Shown piece after piece: positions 22,759 through 33,404 of a DNA stretch of 64,000 bases (position 1 is its first letter; each line of letters opens with the position of its first letter). The notes below the pieces were generated by a model that was given only the letters and a program-made list of their open reading frames with translations, ran no database searches and was not told the origin of the DNA. Source of the DNA: Triplophysa rosa (lineage: Eukaryota > Chordata > Actinopteri > Cypriniformes > Nemacheilidae); NCBI RefSeq assembly GCF_024868665.1, contig NC_079898.1:875170-939169 (forward strand). Direction: 5' to 3'. The position numbers were made by a program, and so were the translations under genes.

Positions 22759-24748
22759 CAGTGTTAATTTCGTTAACGAAAACTACGACGAAAAGTATTC
22801 GTTAACGACATGTTTTCACTGACGAAAACGAGACGATAACTAAATAAAAATGAATGCATGATAACGAAAACTGTAATAAAAATATACTGACATTTTCGTC
22901 AACTAATAAAAACGAGACGAAAATATTCTTGTCCCACCTGGCGGACATCAGTTTGCGCGCATGAGCTCATCTCATATAAACGGCAGAGAGAAGTCTCTGG
23001 GAGAAGGGGAAGCACACACATGTATTCTGTGTCTCCACGCGGTTAACAACGCGTCTTATTTTCCTTCACGATCGCCGGTAAAACGCCGCAAACTTGAAGC
23101 GCGACTGCAGGTGAGTCACCCCGAAACACATTACAAAGGAGCTCAAAGGTTTTTATATGCCAATGTTAACTTAACACGAGCTGCTGCATAACGTGAAATG
23201 CAACAGAGTCAGCCAAAAGAAACCAGCGCTGTCCTCTACTGATTATAGAAGTGATGAAGTGAGTCAAACTGTACATTCCAACCAAATATGTAACATGTTT
23301 GCATGACTAAAGAAATGTAATACAATTTATATGAAAGCTATTTCTCATTCATTGCCGTATCAAGCAAAGACAGTGCAGCTCTTTCTTCAAAGAGACATGC
23401 CATGAGCCAATAGCCTTTGAGTGTGAGCCCTGTCAGAGCGTTTCATTGGTTGAATGAACTGAATGAACACGCCCTACTTAACGAGTCAATTGAGTCAAAT
23501 GGGATTGAATGAACTGGAACATGTCGTTCAAGGTCTAATATTCTGTGTTCCAACAATGCAAATCTAGTTACTGGAATTTTCTGAAAAATAAAGGTAATGA
23601 CCTGGTTTAATTTCATTCTAAGGTGAAGTAAATTATGTCAAAACAGTTGAATCTTTGTATGGAACATTTAATTACACCAAGTAAATGATTTAAACCATTT
23701 AGATTTTAGTAGACTAAATATAATGTATATTTATTCGACTAAAATGTTTTTCATATTTCATCGACTAAAACTAGACTAAAACTAAAATGATGGGGTTGAC
23801 TAAAATGTGACTAAAACTACAATGATGGGGATGACTAAAATGTGACTAAAACTAGACTAAAACTACAATGATGGGGATGACTAAAATGTGACTAAAACTA
23901 GACTAAAACTACAATGATGGGGATGACTAAAATGTGACTAAAACTAGACTAAAACTACAATGATGGGGATGACTAAAATGTGACTAAAACTAGACTAAAA
24001 CTACAATGATGGGGATGACTAAAATGTGACTAAAACTAGACTAAAACTACAATGATGGGGATGACTAAAATGTGACTAAAACTAGACTAAAACTACAATG
24101 ATGGGGATGACTAAAATGTGACTAAAACTAGACTAAAACTACAATGATGGGGATGACTAAAATGTGACTAAAACTAGACTAAAACTACAATGATGGGGAT
24201 GACTAAAATGTGACTAAAACTAGACTAAAACTACAATGATGGGGATGACTAAAATGTGACTAAAACTAGACTAAAACTACAATGATGGGGATGACTAAAA
24301 TGTGACTAAAACTAGACTAAAACTACAATGATGGGGATGACTAAAATGTGACTAAAACTAGACTAAAACTACAATGATGGGGATGACTAAAATGTGACTA
24401 AAACTAGACTAAAACTACAATGATGGGGATGACTAAAATGTGACTAAAACTAGACTAAAACTACAATGATGGGGATGACTAAAATGTGACTAAAACTAGA
24501 CTAAAACTACAATGATGGGGATGACTAAAATGTGACTAAAACTAGACTAAAACTACAATGATGGGGATGACTAAAATGTGACTAAAACTAGACTAAAACT
24601 ACAATGATGGGGATGACTAAAATGTGACTAAAACTAGACTAAAACTACAATGATGGGGATGACTAAAATGTGACTAAGACTAAATTGCATTTTCGTCAAA
24701 AGACTATGACTAAAACTAAATCAAAATTTGCTGTCAAAATTAACACTG
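22759..24748. mobile_element. hAT element inserted at the start-exon splice acceptor
   Basis: Ends CAGTGTTAATTT and AAATTAACACTG are a perfect 12-bp inverted pair. They are flanked by the 8-bp duplication GTTCAGGA (22751-22758 and 24749-24756). The last base of the right duplication is the A of the SNTX gene's ATG, and the duplication contains the CAG of the acceptor. Sub-terminal sequence is rich in 'acgaaaa/actaaaa' words that also seed the minisatellite at 23788-24690. There is no transposase. Confidence 0.9.
23788..24690. repeat. 46-bp minisatellite, ~19 near-identical copies
   Basis: The unit GATGGGGATGACTAAAATGT followed by GACTAAAACTAGACTAAAACTACAAT is repeated head to tail inside the hAT at 22759-24748. 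Units are nearly identical except the first, which is shorter, and the last. This points to recent expansion. Confidence 0.95.
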
Positions 24749-24754
24749 GTTCAG

Positions 24755-24855
24755 GATGGATTCAGTGGGTGTGAATGTGATAGAAACAGCAGCTCTCGGG
24801 AGACCCTTTCATGTGGGGATGCTGTATGACTGCAGGAGAGATGCTTTAATACCAG
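24755..24855 (+). CDS. SNTX-GIMAP gene, start-codon exon
   Basis: The acceptor GGTTCAG|G is followed at once by ATG (24756). The 33 full codons contain AALGRPFHVGMLYDCRRD, the conserved N-terminus of the stonustoxin/neoverrucotoxin-like family, with no signal peptide. The exon ends CCAG|GTACC in phase 1 and continues in frame into 25237. The short length explains why no ORF call covers it. The acceptor's upstream tract now belongs to the inserted hAT (22759-24748), so splicing efficiency is uncertain. Confidence 0.85.
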
Positions 24856-25236
24856 GTACCACAACACAATACATACATCCACTTTAAAGGGATTTTTCAG
24901 ATGCAAAACAATAAATATATACAGTATATATATACACACACACCAAATGTTCCTCACCCTCAAGGCATCCTATGTGTATACGACTTTCTTCTTTCAGACG
25001 AATACAGTCAATTATATTTCCATTTATCTTGGCTCATACAGGCATTAGAATGGAAGTGAATGGAGGCGTTTTTTAACCACGAGGAGCTGTGTTGAGCAGT
25101 CCGTTGATCAATGGATGCACTTTTTGGAGCTTCAAACTCTGACTCTCCATTCACTCCCATTCTAATGCCTGGATGAGCCAAGATAAATAGAAATATAACT
25201 TACTGTGTTCATCTGAATATTTGTTTGCTCTTCCAG

Positions 25237-26939
25237 GAATCACACTGTGGGATAAAGATCAGCTACAGCAGAGTATTACATCTCATCCTCACATTAACAC
25301 TGATTATAAAGTCACAGCCTCAGACTCCATTGAGGAAAAATCCAGATTACTCAACATTGATGATGGAATGAAACTGAGTTTTTTAGGAGGACTCATTGAT
25401 GTCAGTGGAGCTGCTAAATATCTCAATGACAACAAAACGTCCTTCAGACAACAGAGACTGACATTATATTATCATTCAACCAGCAGATTTACACACCTCA
25501 CCATGAATCATCTGTCTTCTGGAACCATCTCTCATCATGAGGTGTTTGATCACGACACAGCGACACACGTGGTGACGGCGGTTCTGTATGGAGCGGACGC
25601 TTGTTTTGTGTTTGACAGACAGGTTTCATCAGATGAAGACAAACAGACGGTTTCAGGAGATCTGAAAGCTGCTTTTGATAAACTGAAGTTCATTTCTGTG
25701 GGTGGAAACATTGATCTGAGCATGACTGATGTTCAGAAGACCGCAGTCCAGACATTCACATGCACATTTTATGGAGACTTTCAGTTACCGTCTAATCCAA
25801 CCATTTATAAAGACGCTTTGGAGGTTTTTGCTGATCTTCCAAAGATGTTGGGAGAAAACCAAGAACTAGCGGTTCCACTGAGAGTTTGGCTTTATCCTCT
25901 GGACAAACTTCACTCAAAAACTCTCAAACTTCACAAAGACATCAGCATGAGTCTCATCACAGGTGTAGAAGCAGTCATAGAGAGTTTACGTATGACTGAG
26001 ATGAGATGCAATGATCTTCTCATGGACTCGCCTGCCTTGACTTTTCCTGCTTTTCATGATCAAATCCATCACCTGAAACAAAACTGTTACAACTACAAAC
26101 TGAGTTTCATGAAGACACTGGGCTCTCTGCTGCCAAACATTCATGGAGACGTCATAAAAGACACGGCACTGACAGATCTTCTGAGAGATCACGAGAGATC
26201 TCCGTTCAGAGGACGTGAGCTGACACAATGGCTGAAAGAGAGACAGAAAGAGTCTGATGTCATGAAAACACTGCTCACACAACTCAATGACTTTGGTGTT
26301 AAAGTAGAAAATAATCTAGATAAGATTTTAATGGATCTGAAAGTAGAAGCTGTGGTGAGCTACACGTTCACATCATTGAACTGGACAGATGAGATTCTCT
26401 CTAAACAAGAGGTCTATCTGAAACCGTCAAGGATAGAAAACAATGATGGTGAGAATACACCTGGACATGAGTTGAAGATAAAGTCTTGGCTCACAGGTGA
26501 CATCAAAACAACAATGAGACACAACCTGAAGATGTTTAAAGACCTGATGGACTCACAGGATCGTAAACCAGCAAAGTTTATTGTCTCATCAAGAGAAATG
26601 GAGACTCATCCTGGTTCATGTGTTCTTCTGTGTGAAGATGGATGTGATGAAGCGCTTTGTTTCACTCCACCATTAAAACCAGCTCGTCCAATCACAGCAG
26701 AGGTCAAAGGTCACAGCGTGACTCTGAAGATTCCTCCATCATGTCCTGAGACAGTAGAGGTCAGATTACTGTACAGAATAAAGAAGGAGACGGACTGGAG
26801 ATGTGAACGTGTGCTGAAGGGTGAAGATACAGTGACTCTGACTGATCTCAGATCAGATACTGAATATAACATGAAATGTGCAGCGTTGGGGAAACTCAAC
26901 TACACTCAATACAGTCATGAGATCACAGTCAAAACTCAG
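25237..26939 (+). CDS. SNTX-like (MACPF-related) and FN3 exon
   Basis: The exon starts after CTTCCAG and ends AACTCAG|GTAATC; the frame is open throughout (567 codons). It opens with GITLWDKDQL, diagnostic of stonustoxin/verrucotoxin-like proteins. By the known SNTX layout, about the first 250 residues are the MACPF/CDC-related fold, then a helical FAT-like segment, then a thioredoxin-like segment (FIVSSREMETHPGSCVLL). The last 85 residues (PARPITAEVKGHSVTLKI to YSHEITVKTQ) look like a fibronectin type III domain. True toxins end in PRY-SPRY; here an AIG1 GTPase follows through later exons. Homologues are common in non-venomous fish, so an intracellular or immune role is more likely than venom; this is inference. 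An ORF reading of the last codons into the intron is an artefact. Confidence 0.85.
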
Positions 26940-27028
26940 GTAATCACTCGTTTAATGTATATCAACTAATATATAATAGTTTTAATGTAGTTTCACATGA
27001 TCATCTGAATCAAATGTTTCCTTCTTAG

Positions 27029-27047
27029 GGTTCAAGCATCAGAACAG
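27029..27047 (+). CDS. 19-nt micro-exon linking SNTX and GTPase modules
   Basis: CTTCTTAG|GGTTCAAGCATCAGAACAG|GTGAGA gives a 19-nt exon between good splice sites. It encodes GSSIRT plus the first base of a Gly codon. It joins the phase-0 end at 26939 to the phase-1 start at 34149 without a stop, which is the main support. Too short for any ORF caller. Confidence 0.65.
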
Positions 27048-27293
27048 GTGAGAACGAATCTTATTGTTTATCATATTGAGTGATTGTTTACATTTACATT
27101 TAGTCATTTAGCAGACGCTTTTATCCAAAGCGACTTACAAAGAGTTTAAGGAGCAATAAGCGATATGTCATACAGCAGCAATAATGCAACAGGTGCTAAT
27201 ACAAAGTTACTAGTTTTACCAAAAGCCAGACCACTACCTGTTGAGAGAAAGAGAGAGGGTTAGTGTTTTTCTTCTCATTTGTCTGTCAAGTGT

Positions 27294-28409
27294 TCACAGA
27301 AGAGATGGGTTTAAGTAGTTTTTTGAATGTTGTGATGTGGTTGACCGGACTGAGTTAAGAATGTTCCAGCAGGAAGGAGTTGTGAAGGAGAAAGAGCGGG
27401 AAAGCAATTTACTGCCCTTATGAGAAGGCAATACAAGACGCCGCTGGTTTGCTGAACGCAGGGATCTTGATGGGGTGTAGGAGTGTAGGAGTGTGTGAAA
27501 GTATGTTGGTGCAGATCCAGTGATAGTCCTGTAGGCAAGCATTAGTGACTTGAATCTGATACGGGCTTCAACCGGTAGCCAGTGGAGAGAGATGAAAAGG
27601 GGCGTCACATGAGACCTTTTGGGCTGTTGGAAGACGACAGCTTTCCTGTAGCTCAGTGGTAAGAGCATTGCGTTAACAACGCAAGGTTGTGGGTTCGATC
27701 CCAGGGATTGCACATGCCTATGTATAAATGTGTAGGATAAAGCAATGTAAGTCGCTTTGGATAAAAGCACCTGCCAAATGCATAAATGTAAATGCAAATG
27801 TAAATGAGGCGTGCTGCTGCGTTCTGAACCAGCTGGAGTGGTTTGATAGCCTTTGCAGGAAGACCAGCAAGGAGAGCATTGCAGTAGTCCAACCTTGAGA
27901 TGACCAGGGTCTGGACAAGGAGTTGTGCCGCATGCTCAGTGCGATAGGGTCTCAGTGAGATAGGGTCTAACCTTTCTAATGTAGAATAAGGCATATCGGC
28001 ATGACCGCGTTGTCTTTGCAATGTGATCATTGAAGGACAGCTGTTCATCAAATATGACTCCGAGGTTCCTGGCTGTTTTGGAAGGAGTGATTGTGGTTTT
28101 GCCAAGTTGGATGTTGAGGTCGTGTTGCACCGTGGGGTGGGCCGGAAACACGAGTAGTTCTGTCTTGGCAGGGTTCAGCTGGAGGTGATGCTCTTTCATC
28201 CAAGCTGAGATGTCCTCTAGGCAGGCTGTAATGCGAGCTGCTACAGTGGTATCGTCTGGGTGAAATGAGATGTAGATCTGGCTGTCGTCAGCATAACAGT
28301 GAAAGGAGAAGCCGTGTGCCCGTTTGATGGGTCCCAAGGATGTCCAAGCACCGATCCCTGAGGGACCCCAGTGATCATGTGGTGAGCAGTGGACAGCGAG
28401 CCCCTCCAC
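27294..28409 (-). pseudogene. LINE reverse transcriptase, C-terminal half
   Basis: Frames at 27936-28409 contain FHCYADDSQIYISF (the RT YxDD motif), then KTELLVFPAHP and RNLGVIFDEQLSF. The next frame has ISRLDYCNALLAGLP and LQLVQNAAARLI, where the SINE interrupts. The protein resumes with SHVTPLFISLHWLPVEARI and SRSLRSANQRRLVLPSHKG. All are standard L2/CR1-clade blocks. Several frameshifts and the SINE make it non-functional. Confidence 0.85.
27641..27805 (+). mobile_element. tRNA-derived SINE
   Basis: The tRNA-like head has box A (TAGCTCAGTGGTAAGAGC) and box B (GGTTCGATCCC) and an anticodon-like loop TTAACAA (AAC, Val-like). The tail GTCGCTTTGGATAAAAGCAC...AAATGCATAAATGTAAATG is shared with L2 LINEs, which would mobilise it. 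The acceptor stem does not pair, so it is not a working tRNA gene. It sits inside the LINE RT. Confidence 0.85.
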
Positions 28410-28677
28410 GATACCCTGAAGGATCTGCCGGAGAGGTAGGATTTGAACCAGCGGAGAGGAGGGCCTGAGATTCCTAAAGATGACAGGGTCGCCTATCTGG
28501 TGATTGACAGTGTCAAACGCTGCAGATTAGGGTTGGGCATCGTTTCAATTTTATCGATTCCGATTCCAATTCTGATTCTGATTATCAATTTTGATTCTTA
28601 TCAATTCCCAGTTTCGATTCCACAGTTGAAGTAAAACATTTAGATATCAACCTGCTTATTGACTTGATTGCAATATA

Positions 28678-29898
28678 CACTCACCTAAAGGATTATTAGG
28701 AACACCTGTTCAATTTCTCATTAATGCAATTATCTAATCAACCAATCACATGGCAGTTGCTTCAATGCATTTAGGGGTGTGGTCCTGGTCAAGACAATCT
28801 CCTGAACTCCAAACTGAATGTCAGAATGGGAAAGAAAGGTGATTTAAGCAATTTTGAGCGTGGCATGGTTGTTGGTGCCAGACGGGCCGGTCTGAGTATT
28901 TCACAATCTGCTCAGTTACTGGGATTTTCACGCACAACCATTTCTAGGGTTTACAAAGAATGGTGTGAAAAGGGAAAAACATCCAGTATGCGGCAGTCCT
29001 GTGGGCGAAAATGCCTTGTTGATGCTAGAGGTCAGAGGAGAATGGGCCGACTGATTCAAGCTGATAGAAGAGCAACTTTGACTGAAATAACCACTCGTTA
29101 CAACCGAGGTATGCAGCAAAGCATTTGTGAAGCCACAACACGCACAACCTTGAGGCAGATGGGCTACAACAGCAGAAGACCCCACCGGGTACCACTCATC
29201 TCCACTACAAATAGGAAAAAGAGGCTACAATTTGCACGAGCTCACCAAAATTGGACAGTTGAAGACTGGAAAAATGTTGCCTGGTCTGATGAGTCTCGAT
29301 TTCTGTTGAGACATTCAAATGGTAGAGTCAGAATTTGGCGTAAACAGAATGAGAACATGGATCCATCATGCCTTGTTACCACTGTGCAGGCTGGTGGTGG
29401 TGGTGTAATGGTGTGGGGGATGTTTTCTTGGCACACTTTAGGCCCCTTAGTGCCAATTGGGCATCGTTTAAATGCCACGGCCTACCTGAGCATTGTTTCT
29501 GACCATGTCCATCCCTTTATGACCACCATGTACCCATCCTCTAATGGCTACTTCCAGCAGGATAATGCACCATGTCACAAAGCTCGAATCATTTCAAATT
29601 GGTTTCTTGAACATGACAATGAGTTCACTGTACTAGAATGGCCCCCACAGTCACCAGATCTCAACCCGATAGAACATCTTTGGGATGTGGTGGAACGGGA
29701 GCTTCGTGCCCTGGATGTGCATCCCACAAATCTCCATCAACTGCAAGATGCTATCCTATCAATATGGGCCAACATTTCTAAAGAATGCTTTCAGCACCTT
29801 GTTGAATCAATGCCACGTAGAATTAAGGCAGTTCTGAAGGCGAAAGGGGGTCAAACACCGTATTAGTATGGTGTTCCTAATAATCCTTTAGGTGAGTG
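28678..29898 (+). mobile_element. complete Tc1/mariner transposon (1221 bp)
   Basis: The TIRs are perfect over 29 bp (28678-28706 and 29870-29898; CACTCACCTAAAGGATTATT...). They are flanked by TA on both sides (28676-28677 and 29899-29900). The single gene fills the interior: the right TIR begins 3 nt after the stop codon. Perfect TIRs and an unbroken ORF point to recent arrival. Confidence 0.95.
28826..29866 (+). CDS. Tc1/mariner transposase, DD36E spacing, intact
   Basis: The 346-residue enzyme performs cut-and-paste transposition in the nucleus. The N-terminus (residues 5-60) has helix-turn-helix features (ISQSAQLLGFSRTTISRVYKEW) for TIR binding. A second HTH and linker follow (LTEITTRYN, about 85-125). 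The DDE domain has D155 (AWSDESRF), D246 (YFQQDNAPCH) and E283 (NPIEHLW). Exactly 36 residues lie between D246 and E283, not the 34 of classical Tc1; DD36E is the spacing reported for the Incomer-type group (family knowledge). A glycine-rich box (AGGGGVMVWG) and full length (about 340-350 aa is usual) suggest an active or recently active protein. The ATG at 28826 opens the conserved MGKKGDLS start. Confidence 0.95.
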   Translation: MGKKGDLSNFERGMVVGARRAGLSISQSAQLLGFSRTTISRVYKEWCEKGKTSSMRQSCGRKCLVDARGQRRMGRLIQADRRATLTEITTRYNRGMQQSICEATTRTTLRQMGYNSRRPHRVPLISTTNRKKRLQFARAHQNWTVEDWKNVAWSDESRFLLRHSNGRVRIWRKQNENMDPSCLVTTVQAGGGGVMVWGMFSWHTLGPLVPIGHRLNATAYLSIVSDHVHPFMTTMYPSSNGYFQQDNAPCHKARIISNWFLEHDNEFTVLEWPPQSPDLNPIEHLWDVVERELRALDVHPTNLHQLQDAILSIWANISKECFQHLVESMPRRIKAVLKAKGGQTPY

Positions 29899-30135
29899 TA
29901 TATATATATATTTATGAGCAGCGTTTTGTGTATATTTACACATAGAAACACACCTTTTCTGATTTATTACAATTTGTATTATCATAGTTGAACTACATCA
30001 TGGTTAAACTGCAGTTACTATAATGCAACTATGGTTAATTTGTGATTTCTGTGCTTTAATGCAAATTCTATAGCTAAACTATGCTTACTATAGTAAAAAA
30101 TATCGATAATTTTCATAAGGGCTTTTATTGAGATA

Positions 30136-30757
30136 TCAGCACATCATGCAACGCATGTACTTTTCTGAAAATATGCAGACAGGAATTGATAAGAGGAATT
30201 CAAATTTCAATCTCAAGTATCCGATTCCTATTCCTTTCGATTCTGATCCGATTCCTAGCCTTTCGATTCCGATTCCAAATTGGAATTGATTTTCGATTCC
30301 CAACCCTACTGCAGATAGGTCTAGCAGAATCAGGACCGAGGATTTAGATTCCACCTTGGCTAGCCGCAGTGCTTCTGTGACCGATAGCAGTGCAGTCTCA
30401 GTGGAGTGGTTTGTTTTGAAGCCAGACTGCTTGTCATCCAGTAGTTTGTTCTGGGATAGGTAGGAAGACACCTGGTTGAAAGCTGCCCTTTCAAGTGTTT
30501 AGCCATAAATGGGAGGAGAGAGACAGGTCTGTAACTGTCGGTAGTAGAGGGGTCCAATGTGGGTTTCTTCAGTAGGGGCGTGACCTGGGCCTGTTTGAAT
30601 GTGGATGGAAAAGTGCCGGTGAGCAGGGAGGTGTTGATGATGTGTGTGAGTGCAGGAGTGAGTATGCTGGATGTGGGAGGGGATTGGGTCAAGGGGAATG
30701 GTGGTTGGGTGGCTGGAGAGAAGTCTGGTGACTTTATTGTGGATGAAATCTTTGCTT
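30136..30757 (-). pseudogene. LINE reverse transcriptase, N-terminal part
   Basis: The frame at 30360-30692 has TFPSTFKQAQVTPLLKK and SYRPVSLLPFMAK. The frame at 30310-30471 has SGFKTNHSTETALLSVTEAL and ESKSSVLILLDLSA, where the hAT at 28528-30308 cuts the palm domain. The two frames overlap, showing a frameshift. It is the same LINE copy as 27294-28409. Confidence 0.85.
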
Positions 30758-30761
30758 TATT

Positions 30762-31600
30762 GGGGCAGTCGTGGTCTAATGATTAGAGAGTCGGACTCGT
30801 GACCAGAAGGTTACCGGTTGGATTCTCAGGGCCGGTGGGTAACAACTGAGGTGCCCTTGAGCAAGGCACCTGACCCCTACTTGCTCCCCGGGCGCTGCAG
30901 TGATAGCTGCCCACTGCTCCAGGTGTACGTGTGGTCACCACTTGCTGTGCGTGTGTTCACTACTCTCTGGATGGGTTAAATGCAGAGGTCACATTTCGGG
31001 TATGGGTAGGGTTGTGAATCGAAAATCAATTCCAATTTGGAATCGGAATCGAAAGGCTAGGAATCGGATACTTGAGATTAAAATTTGAATTCCTCTTATC
31101 AAGTCCTGTGTGCATATTTTCAGAAAAGTACATGCGTTGCATGATCTGCTGATATCTCAATAAAAGCCCTTATGAAAATTATCGATATTTTTTACTATAG
31201 TGAGCATAGTTTAGCTATAGAATTTGCATTAAAGCACAGGAATCACAAATTAACCATAGTTTCATTACAGTAACTGCAGTTTAACCATGATGTAGTTCAA
31301 CTATGATAATACAAATTGTAATAAATCTGAAAAGGTGTGTTTCTATGTGTAAATATACACAAAACAAAACGGTGCTCATAAATATATAAATATATTTTGC
31401 AAACAAGTCAATAAGCAGGCTAAATGACCATACAGGTTGATATCTAAATGTTTTACTTCAACTGTGGAATCGAAACTGGGAATCGATAAGAATCGAAATG
31501 GATAAGCAGAATCAGAATTGGAATCGGAGTTGATCAAATTGAAACGATTACAAAACCCTAGGTATGGGTCACCATATCTGACTAATAGGTCTCTTTCACT
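30762..31600 (+). mobile_element. second tRNA-headed SINE, interrupted by hAT copy 2
   Basis: The head GCAGTCGTGGTCTAATGATT...AGAGTCGG with box B-like GGTTGGATTCTC is followed by GGTGCCCTTGAGCAAGGCAC, a body typical of HAmo-like cyprinid SINEs (family knowledge). The body runs to 'cgggtatggg', is split by the hAT at 31007-31560, and resumes with 'ggtatgggtcaccatat'. Confidence 0.75.
31007..31560 (-). mobile_element. small hAT copy 2 (554 bp)
   Basis: Ends TAGGGTTGTG and AAAACCCTA are flanked by the 8-bp duplication GGTATGGG (30999-31006 and 31561-31568). It is the reverse complement of the copy at 28528-30308 without the Tc1/mariner insert. Confidence 0.9.
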
Positions 31601-31679
31601 TTATTGTCTTTCTATAAAGTGGCTTTCTATATTATACCACAGTGTTTTACTTTTGTTTAACTTGTGTAAACTGTTCAAT

Positions 31680-33095
31680 ATGTATAAAAGTGAAGATGAT
31701 AATGATTTAGTTTATGTGAGTTTGAGAGTGGATGTAAGATGTCCTGTGTTTTTATTCAGATCTACTGTACTTGAATCAAGTAATAAATACAGCCACTACA
31801 GCTTCATGTGTTTTATGGGAAACACAAACACAACACAGAAGTGAAATCAAAGTGACATACATCACAACAGTATAAATAGAGACAAAAATGTGCGAAATGT
31901 GGATGAGAACATGCTAAGCTAAAATACTGCAATTGTGGAGGTGAGCATAGTGCTGCATATGCTGGATGTGTGGTTTAGTTTAAGCTAAAGAAGTACAAAG
32001 ATACAAGGTTATGAATAAGATGACATATGCAGAGGCATTAAAGGGTATTAGTATTTGTTTAAACCAACAAAATAGACCAATAGAATATCAGGACAATTTG
32101 AATGACAATGCAAGGTATGCAGTACCCCAGAGTACAGACACAAGGAGATCTCAGACAGGACGGCCAGCACCTCCACAGTAGCCGTGCAATCATAAGTGTA
32201 AAGTTGAGGAGAATACTTTTATGTGCAAAGTTATTAATGTTGCGACACAACAAGAAAGAAAGTGATAGAATCAAGACAGTGGTGGAAGCTGCAGAGGAGT
32301 TTCTAGGCATTAAAGATGTAAAAGCTGAAGATAAACACAGTATGTTGAGTGCTAATAATGATGGAGGATCTCAGAGGGTTGACTGATGTTGTCATGGTTT
32401 TCCACATCTTGCAATGGAATGCTAGAAGCTTGATGCAAATGGACAAGAATTAAACAAGTTTGTAGCAGAATCTGAAGTCAAACCTGATATTGTTTGCATT
32501 CAAGAAACTTGGCTTCGACCTCACCTTGATTTTATTATACCTGGATATGAGTCTGTCAGGTTTGATAGAGGTGGAAATCAAGGTGGAGGCTGTGCAACAT
32601 TTGTAAGGGATGGGATATCATTTAAAAGAATAGTAACTTCAATAGAAATAGAATGTGTGATTATTGAAGTATATAAATCAGGAACATGGTAGTAAGCAAC
32701 TTTTATAACCCATGTAGATCATTAAGCCTGGATGTTTTAGAGGACATAGTTAGGAGACAAGGAAAAAGAACAGAAATCTGGTGCAGACACTTCAATGCGC
32801 ACAATAGTCTTTGGGGAAGTAAACACACTGATAATGATGGGGACGTAGTGGAAGAGGAGAAGTTTGTCTAAATAATGGAAATGGTAGAAGAATTAACACA
32901 CTCTAACACATTGTCTTGTATTGATCTTACTTTAGTTTCTAATAATCTGGCAAACTCTTGTGAGTGGGATATTAAAGTACAAGTATTGTGAGCGACCACT
33001 ATCCAATAATATGCTCTGTAAATGTTGTAATAGGTATCCAAGAAAGGCCTAGGCATAAGAAGTGGGATTTTACAAAAGTTGACTGGAAAAAAAAA
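31680..33095 (+). pseudogene. I/Nimb-like LINE remnant (gag zinc knuckles and endonuclease)
   Basis: Near 31880-31975 a plus frame encodes paired Cys/His knuckles (KCAKCG...YCNCGGEHSAAYAGC) as in ORF1 of I-like LINEs. From about 32400 the pieces LQWNARSL, KPDIVCIQETWLRPHLDFII, GGGCATFVRDGISF, NFYNPC, FNAHNSLWGS and SDHYPI form an APE endonuclease (target-nicking enzyme). Several stops and frameshifts break it, and the reverse transcriptase is missing. The short open pieces at 32102-32386 and 32686-32871 belong to it. Confidence 0.75.
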
Positions 33096-33404
33096 ATAAA
33101 TATGTTGTGAATCAGCAGATTCAATTTTAATGGAGGGTGATATTGAGGAACGTGTATCTGAAGTATCTGAAATCTCACCATATAATTACAATAAATGACA
33201 TTAGCTAACGCTACACCTACACCAACCTTAAACCAAACCTTGCAATCATAAAAAAACATTAATCAAGTGTTCTCAGCGTGACACCAATGATGCAGAATTG
33301 AAGTGCACATGTGCAGTGGAGGTAGCTGTTTCCCTGCTAGTGAAAACCCATTGAGATGTTCTTCTCTGCTCAGACATGCATTCACACCACACACGTGACG
33401 GTGG
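33096..33404. other. intron sequence, nothing recognised
   Basis: AT-rich, with no gene or repeat ends seen. It follows the truncated LINE. Confidence 0.4.

Larger units (their letters stand above)
28528..30308 (+). mobile_element. small hAT (558 bp without insert) carrying a Tc1/mariner element
   Basis: Ends TAGGGTTGGG and CCCAACCCTA are flanked by the 8-bp duplication CTGCAGAT (28520-28527 and 30309-30316). The interior is GATTCC-rich and non-coding. After removing the Tc1/mariner insertion it is about 558 bp, close to the second copy (554 bp) at 31007-31560, which is in the opposite orientation. Confidence 0.9.
27085..30757 (-). mobile_element. L2/CR1-group LINE, 3' part, interrupted
   Basis: Its 3' tail at 27092-27146 has the fish L2-type end (CATTTAGCAGACGCTTTTATCC...AAGCGACTTAC, as read on plus). 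The minus strand encodes an RT from 30757 down to 27294. It is split by a SINE (27641-27805) and by a hAT carrying a Tc1/mariner element (28528-30308). The 5' part (endonuclease) is absent. Confidence 0.8.

Noticed and set aside
23788..24690. CRISPR-like array
   Set aside because: The repeats are head to tail without unique spacers; this is a minisatellite in a eukaryotic transposon.
25986..26282. Minus-strand ORF inside the SNTX exon
   Set aside because: Antisense shadow; no family signal.
25237..26939. Calling the SNTX-like exon a venom toxin
   Set aside because: No signal peptide or venom context is visible, and such homologues occur in non-venomous fish; the GTPase fusion argues for another role.
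27641..27715. tRNA-Val (AAC) gene
   Set aside because: Boxes A and B are present, but the acceptor stem does not pair and a SINE tail follows.
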